Below are positions 28,622 to 38,519 of a stretch of DNA of 64,000 bases, in pieces (position 1 is the first letter of the stretch; the number at the start of each line of letters is the position of its first letter). Both the position numbers and the translations under genes were made by a program. The notes below the pieces were generated by a model. The model ran no database searches and had not been told where the DNA came from. It saw only the letters and a program-made list of their open reading frames with translations. The DNA comes from an uncultured Planctomycetia bacterium (GTDB lineage: Bacteria; Planctomycetota; Phycisphaerae; Phycisphaerales; SM1A02): positions 62,001 to 126,000 of the forward strand of contig CALMPF010000007.1 in assembly GCA_937871505.1 (NCBI GenBank), written 5' to 3'.

Positions 28622-28828
28622 CCCGCCGCCGGCAGTCCGGACTCACGCCCGATTCCAGCGACGAGCGCCCGCGCGGCGGAACGCCGCTTCCGGAGACCGC
28701 CGCAGCGGCGAAGCGGCGATCGCGCGATCGCGATCCCGCGCGATCGCCCCGATCCGCGGGCAGGGTCCGGAGCGGCGTCCGGCGGTGCGAGGTCGCGCCG
28801 CGCGCCGCTCCGGTACCCTTCGCGTTCC

Positions 28829-30895
28829 ATGCCTCGACTGACCCTGCCGGATGGCTCGATCCGCGACTACTCCGCCTCCGTGACCGGTTCCGCGCTCGCT
28901 GCGGACATCGGTCCCGGTCTCGCCAAGGCCGCGCTGGGGATCGTCGTCGACGGCGAGCTCCGCGACCTCTCGGCACCGATCGACACGGACGCTGCGGTCT
29001 CGATCGTGACGGCGAAGCCGCGGGACGGTGCGGTCGATCCCAACGCCCTCTTCCTTCTCCGGCACAGCGCCGCCCACGTGATGGCCGAGGCGATTCAGAG
29101 GGTGATTCCCGGCGCGCAGCTCGTCTACGGCCCGCCGGTCGAGCAGGGCTTCTACTACGACATGGCGATCCCCGGCGACCGCCCGCTCTCGAGCGAGGAC
29201 TTCGCGGCCATCGAGGCGGAGATGGCCGCGATCGTCGCCGAGGACCGGCCCTTCTCCCGCTTCGAGATGGCCGCCGACGCGGGCCTGCGCAAGCTCGAAG
29301 GCGAGGGCAGCAAGTACAAGCTCGACAACGCCCGCCGCGCCGTCGAGGCCGGGAGCCCGACGCTCTCCTGGTACGCCACCGGAGCGCCCGGGCGCGACTG
29401 GGAGGACCTCTGCCGCGGACCGCACGTGCCCAGCACCGGCCGCATCGGCGCCTTCAAGGTGCTCTCGCTCGCGAGCGCGTACTGGCATGGCGACGAGACC
29501 AGCGACCGTCTCACGCGCGTCTACGGGACGGCCTTCCCGACCCGCCAGGAGCTCGATCAGCACCTCGCCCGGCTCGAGGAGGCGAAGCGCCGCGATCACC
29601 GCGTCATCGGCAAGGCGCTGCGCCTCTACGCGACCGACGAGCGCGTCGGTCCGGGGCTGATCCTCTGGTCGCCCCGCGGCGCGATCATCCGGCAGGAGCT
29701 CCAGAACTTCATCTCCGCGGAGCTCCGGCGCCAGGGCTATCAGCAGGTCTTCACCCCGCACATCGGCAAGCTGGATCTCTATCGCACCAGCGGCCACTAT
29801 CCCTACTACCGGGAGAGCCAGTTCCAGCCGATCCTCGACCACGAGCAGCTCGCCGCCCTCTCCGACGAGGGACGCACCTGCTCGGAGCTCTCCAGCCAGC
29901 TGAGCGCCGGGGAGATCGAGGGCTATCTGCTGCGGCCGATGAACTGCCCGCACCACGTCTGCATCTATGCGAGCGAGCCGCGGAGCTACCGCGATCTCCC
30001 GGTGCGCCTCGCCGAGTTCGGCACCGTGTACCGCTGGGAGCAGTCGGGCGAGATCGGCGGCATGACCCGCGTCCGCGGGCTCACGCAGGACGACGCGCAT
30101 CTCTTCTGCCGCGAGGACCAGGTCGCCGAGGAGCTCCTCGGCTGCATCTCGCTCGTGAAGCTGATCTTCTCGACGCTCGCGATCGAGGAGTACCGCGTCC
30201 GCGTCGGGCTCCGCGACCCCGACAGCTCGAAGTACGTCGGCGATCCGTCAAACTGGGACAAGGCCGAGGCCGCCTGCCGCGCCGCGGCGGCGTCGCTCGG
30301 GCGCCCCTTCAGCGAAGAGGCGGGCGAGGCCGCCTTCTACGGACCGAAGATCGACTTCGTCGTCAAGGACGTCATCGGCCGCGACTGGCAGCTCGGCACC
30401 ATCCAGGTCGATTACAACCTGCCGATCCGCTTCGGGCTCGAGTACGTCGGAGCGGACAACGCCCGGCACCGTCCCGTCATGATCCACAGGGCCCCCTTCG
30501 GCTCGATGGAGCGCTTCATCGGCTGCCTCATCGAGCACTTCGCGGGCGCCTTCCCGGCGTGGCTCGCGCCGGAGCAGGCTCGCGTGCTCCCCATCAGCGA
30601 GAAGAGCAACGCCTACGCGGCCGAGGTGCTCGCGGCGCTGCGCGAGGCAGGCATCCGCGCGACGATGGACGAGTCGAACGACCGCATCCAGTCCAAGATC
30701 CGCGTCGCGGCCGAGGAGAAGATCCCCTATCTGCTCGTCGTCGGGCCGCGCGACGCCGAGTCTCGGTCCGTGAGTCTCCGCGTCCGCGGAGAGATGAAGG
30801 ACCACGGCGCGGTCCCGCTCGCCGGCTTCGTCGAGGGACTTCGCCGCGAGATCGAGAGCCGCGGTTCGAAGAAGGCGCTGGAGTGCCAAGGCTGA
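28829..30895 (+). CDS. thrS: Threonyl-tRNA synthetase
   Basis: 688 residues, slightly long for ThrRS, which attaches Thr to tRNA-Thr. The N-terminal TGS domain opens L-T-L-P-D-G-S. The editing (N2/SAD) domain has H-S-A-A-H-V-M-A-E-A and the C-R-G-P-H-V-P-S-T metal motif. The class II catalytic core shows motif 2 (Y-R-W-E-Q-S-G-E-I-G-G-M-T-R-V-R-G), the zinc-binding Cys in R-P-M-N-C-P-H-H, and motif 3 (H-R-A-P-F-G-S-M-E-R). The anticodon domain ends with P-Y-L-L-V-V-G. About 20 extra residues occur just before the R-P-M-N-C-P motif, compared with the usual short 'eyxLkPMNCP' connection. In many bacteria thrS is next to infC; here infC is 28 kb away. Confidence 0.97.
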   Translation: MPRLTLPDGSIRDYSASVTGSALAADIGPGLAKAALGIVVDGELRDLSAPIDTDAAVSIVTAKPRDGAVDPNALFLLRHSAAHVMAEAIQRVIPGAQLVYGPPVEQGFYYDMAIPGDRPLSSEDFAAIEAEMAAIVAEDRPFSRFEMAADAGLRKLEGEGSKYKLDNARRAVEAGSPTLSWYATGAPGRDWEDLCRGPHVPSTGRIGAFKVLSLASAYWHGDETSDRLTRVYGTAFPTRQELDQHLARLEEAKRRDHRVIGKALRLYATDERVGPGLILWSPRGAIIRQELQNFISAELRRQGYQQVFTPHIGKLDLYRTSGHYPYYRESQFQPILDHEQLAALSDEGRTCSELSSQLSAGEIEGYLLRPMNCPHHVCIYASEPRSYRDLPVRLAEFGTVYRWEQSGEIGGMTRVRGLTQDDAHLFCREDQVAEELLGCISLVKLIFSTLAIEEYRVRVGLRDPDSSKYVGDPSNWDKAEAACRAAAASLGRPFSEEAGEAAFYGPKIDFVVKDVIGRDWQLGTIQVDYNLPIRFGLEYVGADNARHRPVMIHRAPFGSMERFIGCLIEHFAGAFPAWLAPEQARVLPISEKSNAYAAEVLAALREAGIRATMDESNDRIQSKIRVAAEEKIPYLLVVGPRDAESRSVSLRVRGEMKDHGAVPLAGFVEGLRREIESRGSKKALECQG

Positions 30896-31050
30896 GCTCC
30901 GCCGCTCACTCCGGACGGACCCGGTCCGAAGCTGCGTCGCGGCGCGGCCGAGTGGCGGCAGCCACGACCTGCACCGCGAACTCCGGTTCCGGACCCGTGA
31001 TCGCGCGATAGAGTCGCTTCCTTGCGCCGTGCTGCGGGGCGATCGAACCG

Positions 31051-34000
31051 ATGTCCGAAGCCACCCCCGGAAATCCTCCGACGGGAGATCCGACCTCTGG
31101 CGGCACGCCTCCGGCGCAGCCGCCGGAGCGCCATCTCGACAGCGGCTCCGAGGTCGCCCCGACGTCGGGCGGCTCGAACGCGGCGAGCGCCGGCGCCGCG
31201 CCCGCCGCCGCGTCCTCGCCGTCCGCGCCGACCGGACGCGGCGCCGCGCCGGCGGCTGCGCGCGGCTTCAGGGGATGGTGCTCGCGCCGCGGGCGGTGGT
31301 CGCGACGGGCGCTCATCGGTCTTCCCGCCGCGGTCGTCGCCTACACGCTCTTCGGGTTCTTCGGGGTGCCGCTGCTGCTCAAGCACGTCGCGAGCCCGCT
31401 CGCGGGCCGCTCCGTCGAGGGAACGATCTCCCTGCGCCGCGCCGAGTTCAATCCCTACACCTTCCGCCTGCTGCTCGAAGGGCTGCGGATCGACGACCGC
31501 GCCGAGCGCGAGACGATCTCGTTCGCCGCGCTCGAGTGCGACTTCGAACCGTGGCGATCGCTCACCCGAGCGGGCTGGCACTTCCGGTCGCTTCGCCTCT
31601 CCGAGCCCTTTGCCTTCCTTGAGCTCGCGGAGGACGGCACGTTCAACCTCGCGGCGCTCCTTCCCGGCGATCCCGAGCGGGAGAGCAAGCCGCTGACGAG
31701 GATTCCGCACGTCGTGATCGACGCGTTCACGCTCGACGGCGGTCGCATCCGGGTCGACGATCACACGCTGCCGGAGCCGTTCGAGTTCGAGATCGGCGGC
31801 GTCGCCTTCACGCTCGAGGGACTCGACACCGATCCCCGCAACGCCAACCCTCACCATCTGCTCGCCACCACCGACTCGGGGGCGACGGTCGAGTGGATCG
31901 GCGAGATCCGCGCCGACCCCTTCTCGTCCAAGGGCACGCTGACCGCGGAAGAGCTGCTGATGCCGCGCTTCATGCCCTACGCCATGCGCTTCACCGACGC
32001 GCGGGTCGTCGAGGGACGGCTCGCGCTGCGGCTCTCGTACGACTTCGCGCCGGTGCGGACGCCCCGGGAGGCGAACATCCGGTTCGAGGTCATCGAGGTC
32101 GACGACCTCATCGTGCGCCGCGCCGAGGCCGACCTGATCCGCCTGCCGACAGTCCGGATCGAGGGTCTCGAGATCGACGCGGACTCGCGCGCGGCGCGCG
32201 TCGCCTCTGTGAGCCTCCGTCAGGGCCATCTGCGCGTCGAGCGCGACGACGAGGGAGTTCTCGACGTCGTCCGGATGCTGGTGCTTGACGAACACCCCCT
32301 TTCCGAGGTCTCGGAGGAGGCGGAGCGTGCCTCGGAGCGCGGCGGCGAAGACGAGGCGGCGGCGACCGCCGCTGCGGTGACCGGAGGCAGCGCCGGCGCC
32401 GCGTCGCCGGCTGCGGGCTCCGCGGAGCCGGACCCGTCCGGAAGCGAGCGCGTCGATGTGCAGGAGATCCCCTACCCGATCCGGCAGCTCACCACGGCGC
32501 TGGCCTATCTCGTCGAGGACGTGATCGGTCCGTGGTCCTTCGAGCTCGAGCGGCTGGCGATCACGGAGCAGCGGCTGGAGCTCACAGACAGGGCCGTGAC
32601 GCCCAGCGCCGCGATCGCGATCGAGCGGCTGACGCTGCACGCCGGCCCGGTCCGCAGCTCGGAGGGGTTCGCGATCCCCTATGCGCTGCTGGTGGAGCCC
32701 GAGGAGGGCGTGATCGCCTCGGTCGGCACGCTCCGGCTCGAGGCGCGCTCGCTCGACTGTTCGCTGCTGCTCGACGGAGTCCGGCTCGATCCCGGCGATG
32801 CGTATCTCTCGATCCTGCTCTCACCGCCCTTGGACGATCCCCAGCTTGTCTCGGCGAGAGCCTTCATCGACGGACAGCTCTCCGCCGAGGCGACCGACGA
32901 GGGGGCGCTCCGTTCGCGCTTCACCGGCCGGATGCGCTTCGAGGAGGCGGAGCTGATCCGGCGCGGAGACGCGGCGCCGAAGGCGCGCGTCGGGCGACTC
33001 CTTCTCGACGGACAGTCGGAGACGGATCTCGACGAGGAGGGTGCCGGGAGCTTCGCGTGGACCGGCTCCCTGCTCGTCGATGACGCCGAGGGCGCCGCGC
33101 GGCTGCTCGCGGCGCTTGGGCTCGGAGACGCGGAGGTGTTCCTGCCGCGCCTGCTCGTCGAGGGCGGGGCGTGGGGTGAGCGGCGGGCCGATGGACTCGA
33201 CGTATCCGCCCGCGGACGACTCGCGCTCGAGGGCGCTCGCACCGCCGCGCTCGAGGTCGCCGGACCCGTCGACCTTCAGTCGCGCCTGATCGCCGCAGAG
33301 GGCTCGGTCGGTCTCTCGATCGATCCGCGCCTCCGCGCGATCGCGGCGCAGGGCAGGGTCGATCTCGATGAGTTCCGGCTCGCCGCCTTCGCAGGCCCCG
33401 GGCTGGGGACGGCCCTCGACGCCACGACGATCGATGGAACGCTCACGGCGAGGCTGCCGGGCGCGGGGGCGCCCGCCGACGCGCCCGGCGCTCTCGATGC
33501 CTCGGTTCGCATCGGGCTCGGCGATGCGACGCTTCGCACCGCCGAGCTGGAGGGAGAGGGCATTCACCTCACCCTCCGCGGCGGCCTCGCCGAGGGAACG
33601 CTCGCGGCGCTCCTCGACGAGCGGCTCCGGGCGGAATGGGCAGGCTCGATCCGTGCCGACGCAGCGTCGGTCCTCCGGCGCGACGCCGAGGCGCTCCGGG
33701 GCGAGGCCGGCGCGCTGCTGGTCGACGGGCGCGCCGCCGCGGCGCTGCCGCGCGGAGAGAATCTCGACGCAGCGGCCATCGACTGGATCGGCCGCGTGCA
33801 GCTCGGTCCCGGCTCCGTCGGCATGGGCGGGGACGAGGCGGACGCGCTGAAGGTCGGGGCCGATCGTCTCGATATCGACGGTGCCCTCGGCGGTTCGCTC
33901 GACGGCCTCGCCGACGCGTGGAGGTTCACGTGGGACGGCACCGTGACCGCCGATGGCGGTGCGTTCGCGGCGCTCGATCTCGCGGGCCCGATCGCAGCGA

Positions 34001-36147
34001 CGGTCGACCGGCTCACGATCGCCGGTCCCGCTCGCTTCGAGCCCTCCGAGCGGGAGGCCGTCTCACGCGCCACCCACACGGGAACGGTCGGGGCGCTCGG
34101 CATCGCGGTCGATGCGCCGGAGCTCCTCGACGCGACCACGGCCGCGATCGCCGAGCTGCGCCTCGACGGCGCGCTCGGCCTGGCGCTTCCGATGGCCGCC
34201 GACGCGGCGCGGAGTGCGCCGCCGGGGGGGGCGCCAGAAGGGGCGCCGGAGGGGCCAAGATCAGGTCCGGAGGCGCCGTCGCTGGAGTGGAACGGCACCC
34301 TCGAACTTGGCGCCGCGGACGTCGGCCTCCGAACGCGTGGCGACCCGGCGTCAGCGCTCGCTCTCCGCAGCGCCGGGCTGCGCTCGAGGACGACCTTGGC
34401 GACCGACGCCGAGGGAGGCCTGCGCTGGTCGGGCGACGTCGCGATCTCGCCCTCGACGGTCGTTCTCGGTTCGGTCGAACCGATCGAGCTTGCCGCCGAG
34501 GCGACGACGCTGGACGGATCGCTCGAACATGGCGAGCGGAGCGGCCGGCCGATGACGCAGTGGCGCGGAGAGATCGCCCTGAGCGGCGTCCGCGGCGCGC
34601 GTGCGCGCCCCGCCGACGTCGGCGACCGCCGCCCCGACCTGACGGTCGCGGCGATCGGCTTCAAGGGAGAGGCGGCCGCCGGGGAGACGACGACGGTCGC
34701 GGGCGACGTGTCGATCGAAGGCGCCGCGACGGCCGCCGAGTTCGCGGGCGGCACCTCGACGCTCGCGGCGGGTCGAATCCTCGCCAGCGGCGTCGCTTGG
34801 TCGAACGAACCCGCTGCGGTCGCCATCGAGGATCTCGACATCGAGGCACCGACCATCGACGGCGACGTGACGCTCATCCCCCGGCAGGCGGCGACGCCGC
34901 ACTCTGGGAGCGCCGCCGCACCAGCCGCCGCGGGTCCCGCGCCGTCGCCCACTCCCGACCGCGCGGCAGCGTCGCTCGATGGCCGCCTGCCTCTGGCCAT
35001 CCGCCTCGGGTCGGTGAACGTGAGCAACGGAAGGCTCGAGCTGCGCGATCTCGACGCGGATCCGCCGGCGGCGATGCTCATCGAGGAGCTGACCCTTGCC
35101 GCGAGCGGGATCTCCAGCGAGCCGGGCTCGCCGAGCGCCATCGAGGGTTCCGCTCGCTTCCAGAGCTCGGGAAGGATGACGACCCGGGGCACGCTCGACC
35201 TCTTCAGCCCGCTTCCCAACGCCGATCTGACGGTGACGCTCGTCGGCGTGCCGCTGCCGCCGATGAGCGCCCTCTCCGGGCGCTATGCGGGCTGGCGGAT
35301 CGACGAAGGACGACTCTCGCTGACGCTTCCGATCACGATCGACTCGGGGAAAGTCACGGGCGAACTCGACTTCCTGCTCGACCGGATCGCGCTGGGCGCG
35401 AAGGTCGACAGCCCCCAGGCGCCCGGCATCCCGCTCGACCTCGGACTCGCGCTGCTCCGCGATCCGGCCGGACAGATCAAGGGGCAGGTTCCCTTCTCCG
35501 GCAACATGACCGAGCCGCAGTTCTCCTTCGGAGGGCTGATCTGGCAGGCCGTCCTGGGCCTGCTCGGCAGGGTCGTCACCGCCCCGTTCCAGCTCATCGC
35601 GTCGCTCTTCGCGGGCGATGGCAACCTTGATCTCTCCTTCGTCGATTTCGAGCCGGGGAGTTCCGAAGTCCCGGCGGCGGGGCTCCGCAAGATCGACGCG
35701 CTCGGTCAGGGTCTGATCGAGCGACCGCAGCTCGAGCTCGCGATCGCCGGCTTTGTGAACCGGGAGGCGGACATCGCGGCGATCCGGCCGGTGCTGCTCT
35801 CCGAGCAGGTCCTGCGGCGCGTGCAGGAGTCGTTCCCGACGGTCCGAGTGGTCGCCCCGGACCTCTACAGGCAGATCGTCATGAGCATCCACGCCGGACT
35901 GCCGGAAGCGCAGCGCGCTCCCGGCGGAGCGGGCGGCGCCATGCCCCCATTCGACGGACAGGAGCGCGCCGTCCTTGCGACGATCGAGGTGCCCGATGCG
36001 ATGCTGCGCGATCTCGCGGCGGCCCGCGCTGCGCGGATCGCCGAGATCATGACGCGCGAGAAGGGAATCGCAGCCGACCGCGTGACGACCTCGGTGCCGG
36101 AGGAGTTCGAGCGGGCTGCGCCCGGCGTGGTCTTCGAGATGCGCTGA
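31051..36147 (+). CDS. Giant DUF748 / AsmA-like envelope protein
   Basis: 1698 residues. A disordered Pro/Ala/Ser N-terminus precedes one membrane segment at ~90-110 (L-I-G-L-P-A-A-V-V-A-Y-T-L-F-G-F-F). The DUF748 region follows: L-R-R-A-E-F-N-P-Y-T-F-R-L and L-R-L-S-E-P-F-A-F-L-E, with repeated strands across ~1200 residues. The end resembles the DUF748 C-terminal OmpA-like part: F-V-D-F-E-P-G-S-S-E-V-P, then R-P-Q-L-E-L-A-I-A-G. AsmA/DUF748 proteins form long periplasmic beta-grooves thought to move phospholipids between membranes or to aid outer-membrane assembly. The length suits a membrane-spanning bridge. It follows thrS by 155 bp on the same strand and converges on the cysteine desulfurase gene. 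Confidence 0.8.
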   Translation: MSEATPGNPPTGDPTSGGTPPAQPPERHLDSGSEVAPTSGGSNAASAGAAPAAASSPSAPTGRGAAPAAARGFRGWCSRRGRWSRRALIGLPAAVVAYTLFGFFGVPLLLKHVASPLAGRSVEGTISLRRAEFNPYTFRLLLEGLRIDDRAERETISFAALECDFEPWRSLTRAGWHFRSLRLSEPFAFLELAEDGTFNLAALLPGDPERESKPLTRIPHVVIDAFTLDGGRIRVDDHTLPEPFEFEIGGVAFTLEGLDTDPRNANPHHLLATTDSGATVEWIGEIRADPFSSKGTLTAEELLMPRFMPYAMRFTDARVVEGRLALRLSYDFAPVRTPREANIRFEVIEVDDLIVRRAEADLIRLPTVRIEGLEIDADSRAARVASVSLRQGHLRVERDDEGVLDVVRMLVLDEHPLSEVSEEAERASERGGEDEAAATAAAVTGGSAGAASPAAGSAEPDPSGSERVDVQEIPYPIRQLTTALAYLVEDVIGPWSFELERLAITEQRLELTDRAVTPSAAIAIERLTLHAGPVRSSEGFAIPYALLVEPEEGVIASVGTLRLEARSLDCSLLLDGVRLDPGDAYLSILLSPPLDDPQLVSARAFIDGQLSAEATDEGALRSRFTGRMRFEEAELIRRGDAAPKARVGRLLLDGQSETDLDEEGAGSFAWTGSLLVDDAEGAARLLAALGLGDAEVFLPRLLVEGGAWGERRADGLDVSARGRLALEGARTAALEVAGPVDLQSRLIAAEGSVGLSIDPRLRAIAAQGRVDLDEFRLAAFAGPGLGTALDATTIDGTLTARLPGAGAPADAPGALDASVRIGLGDATLRTAELEGEGIHLTLRGGLAEGTLAALLDERLRAEWAGSIRADAASVLRRDAEALRGEAGALLVDGRAAAALPRGENLDAAAIDWIGRVQLGPGSVGMGGDEADALKVGADRLDIDGALGGSLDGLADAWRFTWDGTVTADGGAFAALDLAGPIAATVDRLTIAGPARFEPSEREAVSRATHTGTVGALGIAVDAPELLDATTAAIAELRLDGALGLALPMAADAARSAPPGGAPEGAPEGPRSGPEAPSLEWNGTLELGAADVGLRTRGDPASALALRSAGLRSRTTLATDAEGGLRWSGDVAISPSTVVLGSVEPIELAAEATTLDGSLEHGERSGRPMTQWRGEIALSGVRGARARPADVGDRRPDLTVAAIGFKGEAAAGETTTVAGDVSIEGAATAAEFAGGTSTLAAGRILASGVAWSNEPAAVAIEDLDIEAPTIDGDVTLIPRQAATPHSGSAAAPAAAGPAPSPTPDRAAASLDGRLPLAIRLGSVNVSNGRLELRDLDADPPAAMLIEELTLAASGISSEPGSPSAIEGSARFQSSGRMTTRGTLDLFSPLPNADLTVTLVGVPLPPMSALSGRYAGWRIDEGRLSLTLPITIDSGKVTGELDFLLDRIALGAKVDSPQAPGIPLDLGLALLRDPAGQIKGQVPFSGNMTEPQFSFGGLIWQAVLGLLGRVVTAPFQLIASLFAGDGNLDLSFVDFEPGSSEVPAAGLRKIDALGQGLIERPQLELAIAGFVNREADIAAIRPVLLSEQVLRRVQESFPTVRVVAPDLYRQIVMSIHAGLPEAQRAPGGAGGAMPPFDGQERAVLATIEVPDAMLRDLAAARAARIAEIMTREKGIAADRVTTSVPEEFERAAPGVVFEMR

Positions 36148-36245
36148 GCAAGGCCGACCCGGAGGGCGCCATCCCGGAGGCCTCCGTCGACTCGCGCCCG
36201 GCGCGTCTCCGATCTCCCGCCGCCGCGCCGGTCCATCGTCAGCGA

Positions 36246-38324
36246 TCAGTCGCCGCCGCTCTCCATCCACGCGTCCGCGCAGCGGCCGCCCCACTGCCGC
36301 TCTCCGACCATCGCGCCGGCGCGGAGCTCATAGCGCCCGCGCCAGCGCCGGCCTCGCAGGGCGTCGATCGCCTCGAGCAGCCGATCGACGTCGGCCTCGT
36401 CGTTGTAGAGCCCGAAGCTCGCGCGGACGGCGCTGGGCGGCGCATCTCCGATCGGCGTATGCCCGCCCTGATTGCGCAGGAGGTTCGCCGCGTGGACGTG
36501 GGCGCAGAAGCGGCCGTTGCGCACCGCGACGCCGAACTCCTCGCCGAGCACCGCGGCGGCGAGCATGTCGTTGACGCCCGCGACGTTGAAGGTGAGGATC
36601 CCCACCCGCTCATCAAGGGCGTCGGGACCGTAGAGGATCACGTCGTCGAGCCCGCGGAGGCGCGCCCACGCACGGCGCATCAGCGCGAGCTCGTGGGCCC
36701 GGACGCGCTCCATGCCGATGGCCTTCAGATAGCGCAGCATCGCCGCATAGGCGATCGCGCCGCCGATGTTGGGGGTGCCGCCCTGATGCCGGTCGGGGCT
36801 GGAGAGGTAGACCGCGTCGGCGTCGGTCACGCTCGCCGCCGTCCCGCCTCCGGGCAGGTGCGGCGGCGCGGCGTCGAGGAGCGCGCGGCGCGCGTAGACG
36901 AAGCCGATGCCGAAGGGTGCGTAGGCCTTGTGACCCGCGGTGACGAGGAAGTCGATCCCCTCGGCCTCGTCGCCGCGGCGGACGTCGATGGGCACATGGG
37001 CGACGAGCTGGGCCGCGTCGACGGCGATCAGGGCGCCGTGCTCGTGCGCGAGCCGCGCCAGCTCGCGGAGCGGCGGCATCCAGCCGGTCACGTTCGCCGC
37101 TCCGCAGACCGCGAAGAGCCGGATCCGCTCGCGGCGGAAGATCGACTCGACGTGCTCCAGGTCCAGCCGGCCTTCGCGCGTCAGCCGCGCCCGGACGACC
37201 TCGCCGCAGCGCCGGTGAGGCAGGTCGTTGGAGTGGTGTTCAAGGTCCGTCACCAAGGTCTTCCCCGGCAGGTGCGCCGTGCAGTGGGCGACCAGGTCAC
37301 AGCCGTGGGTGGTGTTCGCGGTGAAGACGACGCACCCCTCATCGAGGTCGCCGCCGACGAACTCGGCGCAGATCCGAAACGCCGCGTCGAACCGGTCGGT
37401 GGCGGCCCGGGCGAGCGCGTAGTTCGCCCGGTGGACGTTGGCGTACTCGCATTCGAGGAAGTGCGTCAGCGTCGCCACGACCGTCGAGGGCGGATGCGTC
37501 GAAGCGGCGTGATCGAGGTAGACCAGCGGCCGCATCACCCCATCGGCGGTGCGGACGAGCTCGCCGGTGATGCCGAAGTCGGCGCGGATCGAGGCGAAGT
37601 CGGAGGGATCGACTTCGGACTTCGCAGCCCGCGGTCCACCCTCCGAGCCCCCGGCTCCTGCCGCGACGTCGGCAACGCCCCGCCGGCTGCGCCTGCCCGA
37701 CGACGTGCCCGCTCGGGTCACGGGATGACCCGCCGCGATCCACGCCTCGACGCCTCCGCCGAGGCTCTCGAGCGCGAAGCCCGTCGAATCGTCATAGCCC
37801 ATCGCGGCGAGGGTCGCCGCGGCGAGGGCGCTGCGCCGGCCAGTCTGGCAGGCGATCACGATGCGCCGCGCGGGAGCGCCCTGCACGCCGAGCGTCTCAC
37901 CTCGCTCGGGCTCGGCGGGCTCTCGTTCCGGTCGGTCATGGGAGCGACCGTCGCGCCGGGGAGCGGTCGGAAGCTCGAGGCGGAGCAGGCCGCCGACCTG
38001 CCTCTCGAGCGCGCCGCGCGGCACGTTGATCGATCCCGGAATCGAGCCGGCGGCAAACTCCTCCGGCTCGCGGACGTCGATGACGATCGGTCGCGCATCA
38101 GCGCCGCCGCAACCGTCGTTTCCATCGGTCACGGCGCTGGAGGAGTCCACGTCACATTCCTTCGCGCCGGGCCCGCTGCGGATCTCACCGCCCATCCCGA
38201 GCGCACGCGCGAGGGCCGCGACGGCGACCTCCGTCGTCCTTCTCCGGGCGTCTGCGCAAAGCTCGTCGTATGTGCGAGGTGCGCGGATCGCGGGCTGGCT
38301 GCTTGATGCGGCGGCGTGGGTCAA
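36246..38324 (-). CDS. Rhodanese-cysteine desulfurase fusion (class V aminotransferase)
   Basis: 692 residues. Residues ~75-200 form a rhodanese domain: V-I-D-V-R-E-P-E-E-F, P-G-S-I-N-V-P, and the active-site loop C-Q-T-G-R-R-S with Cys ~159. A linker leads to a SufS/CsdA-type PLP enzyme: Y-L-D-H-A-A-S-T-H-P-P, the T-N-T-T-H-G phosphate loop, H-H-S-N-D-L-P, V-D-A-A-Q-L, the PLP lysine in T-A-G-H-K-A-Y (Lys ~466) and a Cys in R-N-G-R-F-C-A-H (Cys ~607) at the position of the desulfurase persulfide Cys. It would take sulfur from cysteine and pass it to the rhodanese Cys. The start is a TTG at 38324, supported by protein-like helical sequence after it; ATG 38195 is the alternative. No SufBCD or IscU gene is adjacent. 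Confidence 0.85.
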   Translation of the reverse strand: MTHAAASSSQPAIRAPRTYDELCADARRRTTEVAVAALARALGMGGEIRSGPGAKECDVDSSSAVTDGNDGCGGADARPIVIDVREPEEFAAGSIPGSINVPRGALERQVGGLLRLELPTAPRRDGRSHDRPEREPAEPERGETLGVQGAPARRIVIACQTGRRSALAAATLAAMGYDDSTGFALESLGGGVEAWIAAGHPVTRAGTSSGRRSRRGVADVAAGAGGSEGGPRAAKSEVDPSDFASIRADFGITGELVRTADGVMRPLVYLDHAASTHPPSTVVATLTHFLECEYANVHRANYALARAATDRFDAAFRICAEFVGGDLDEGCVVFTANTTHGCDLVAHCTAHLPGKTLVTDLEHHSNDLPHRRCGEVVRARLTREGRLDLEHVESIFRRERIRLFAVCGAANVTGWMPPLRELARLAHEHGALIAVDAAQLVAHVPIDVRRGDEAEGIDFLVTAGHKAYAPFGIGFVYARRALLDAAPPHLPGGGTAASVTDADAVYLSSPDRHQGGTPNIGGAIAYAAMLRYLKAIGMERVRAHELALMRRAWARLRGLDDVILYGPDALDERVGILTFNVAGVNDMLAAAVLGEEFGVAVRNGRFCAHVHAANLLRNQGGHTPIGDAPPSAVRASFGLYNDEADVDRLLEAIDALRGRRWRGRYELRAGAMVGERQWGGRCADAWMESGGD

Positions 38325-38418
38325 GGCAGGGTCAGTCTATCGAAGCGACATCCCCGAAGCGGCGCAGGGAGCCGGCGGAAGGCCGATGCTCGGCGGGTTC
38401 GACCGGGATCGCGGCAGG

Positions 38419-38447
38419 TTCGGTCGCTCCTGCCCGATCTGTACACT
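38419..38447 (+). promoter_or_regulatory. Weak promoter candidate before the rhamnosidase gene
   Basis: TTCGGT, 17 bp, TACACT. The -10 is reasonable and the -35 poor. It lies 72 bp before ATG 38520, in the region shared with the divergent desulfurase gene. Confidence 0.25.
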
Positions 38448-38519
38448 GGCGGCGTGCTCATCTCAGAGCGTCGATCGGCGTCGCGCCGAACGACGCACGC
38501 GCAGAGATCGCCTCCCTCC

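Larger units (their letters stand above)
28131..28828. other. 698-bp gap upstream of thrS
   Basis: No gene is supported in this gap; long open frames here are basic and Pro/Arg-rich on both strands. It holds a 20-bp palindrome at 28346 and a C10/G-rich tract at 28551-28621. The thrS promoter must lie here, but I see no clear consensus and no T-box-like leader. Confidence 0.5.

Noticed and set aside
28192..28830. Long minus-strand open frame in the gap before thrS
   Set aside because: Protein is Arg/Pro/Ala-rich, reads through the C/G tract as Pro/Ser repeats, and has no recognisable domain. It is typical of GC-rich noncoding sequence.
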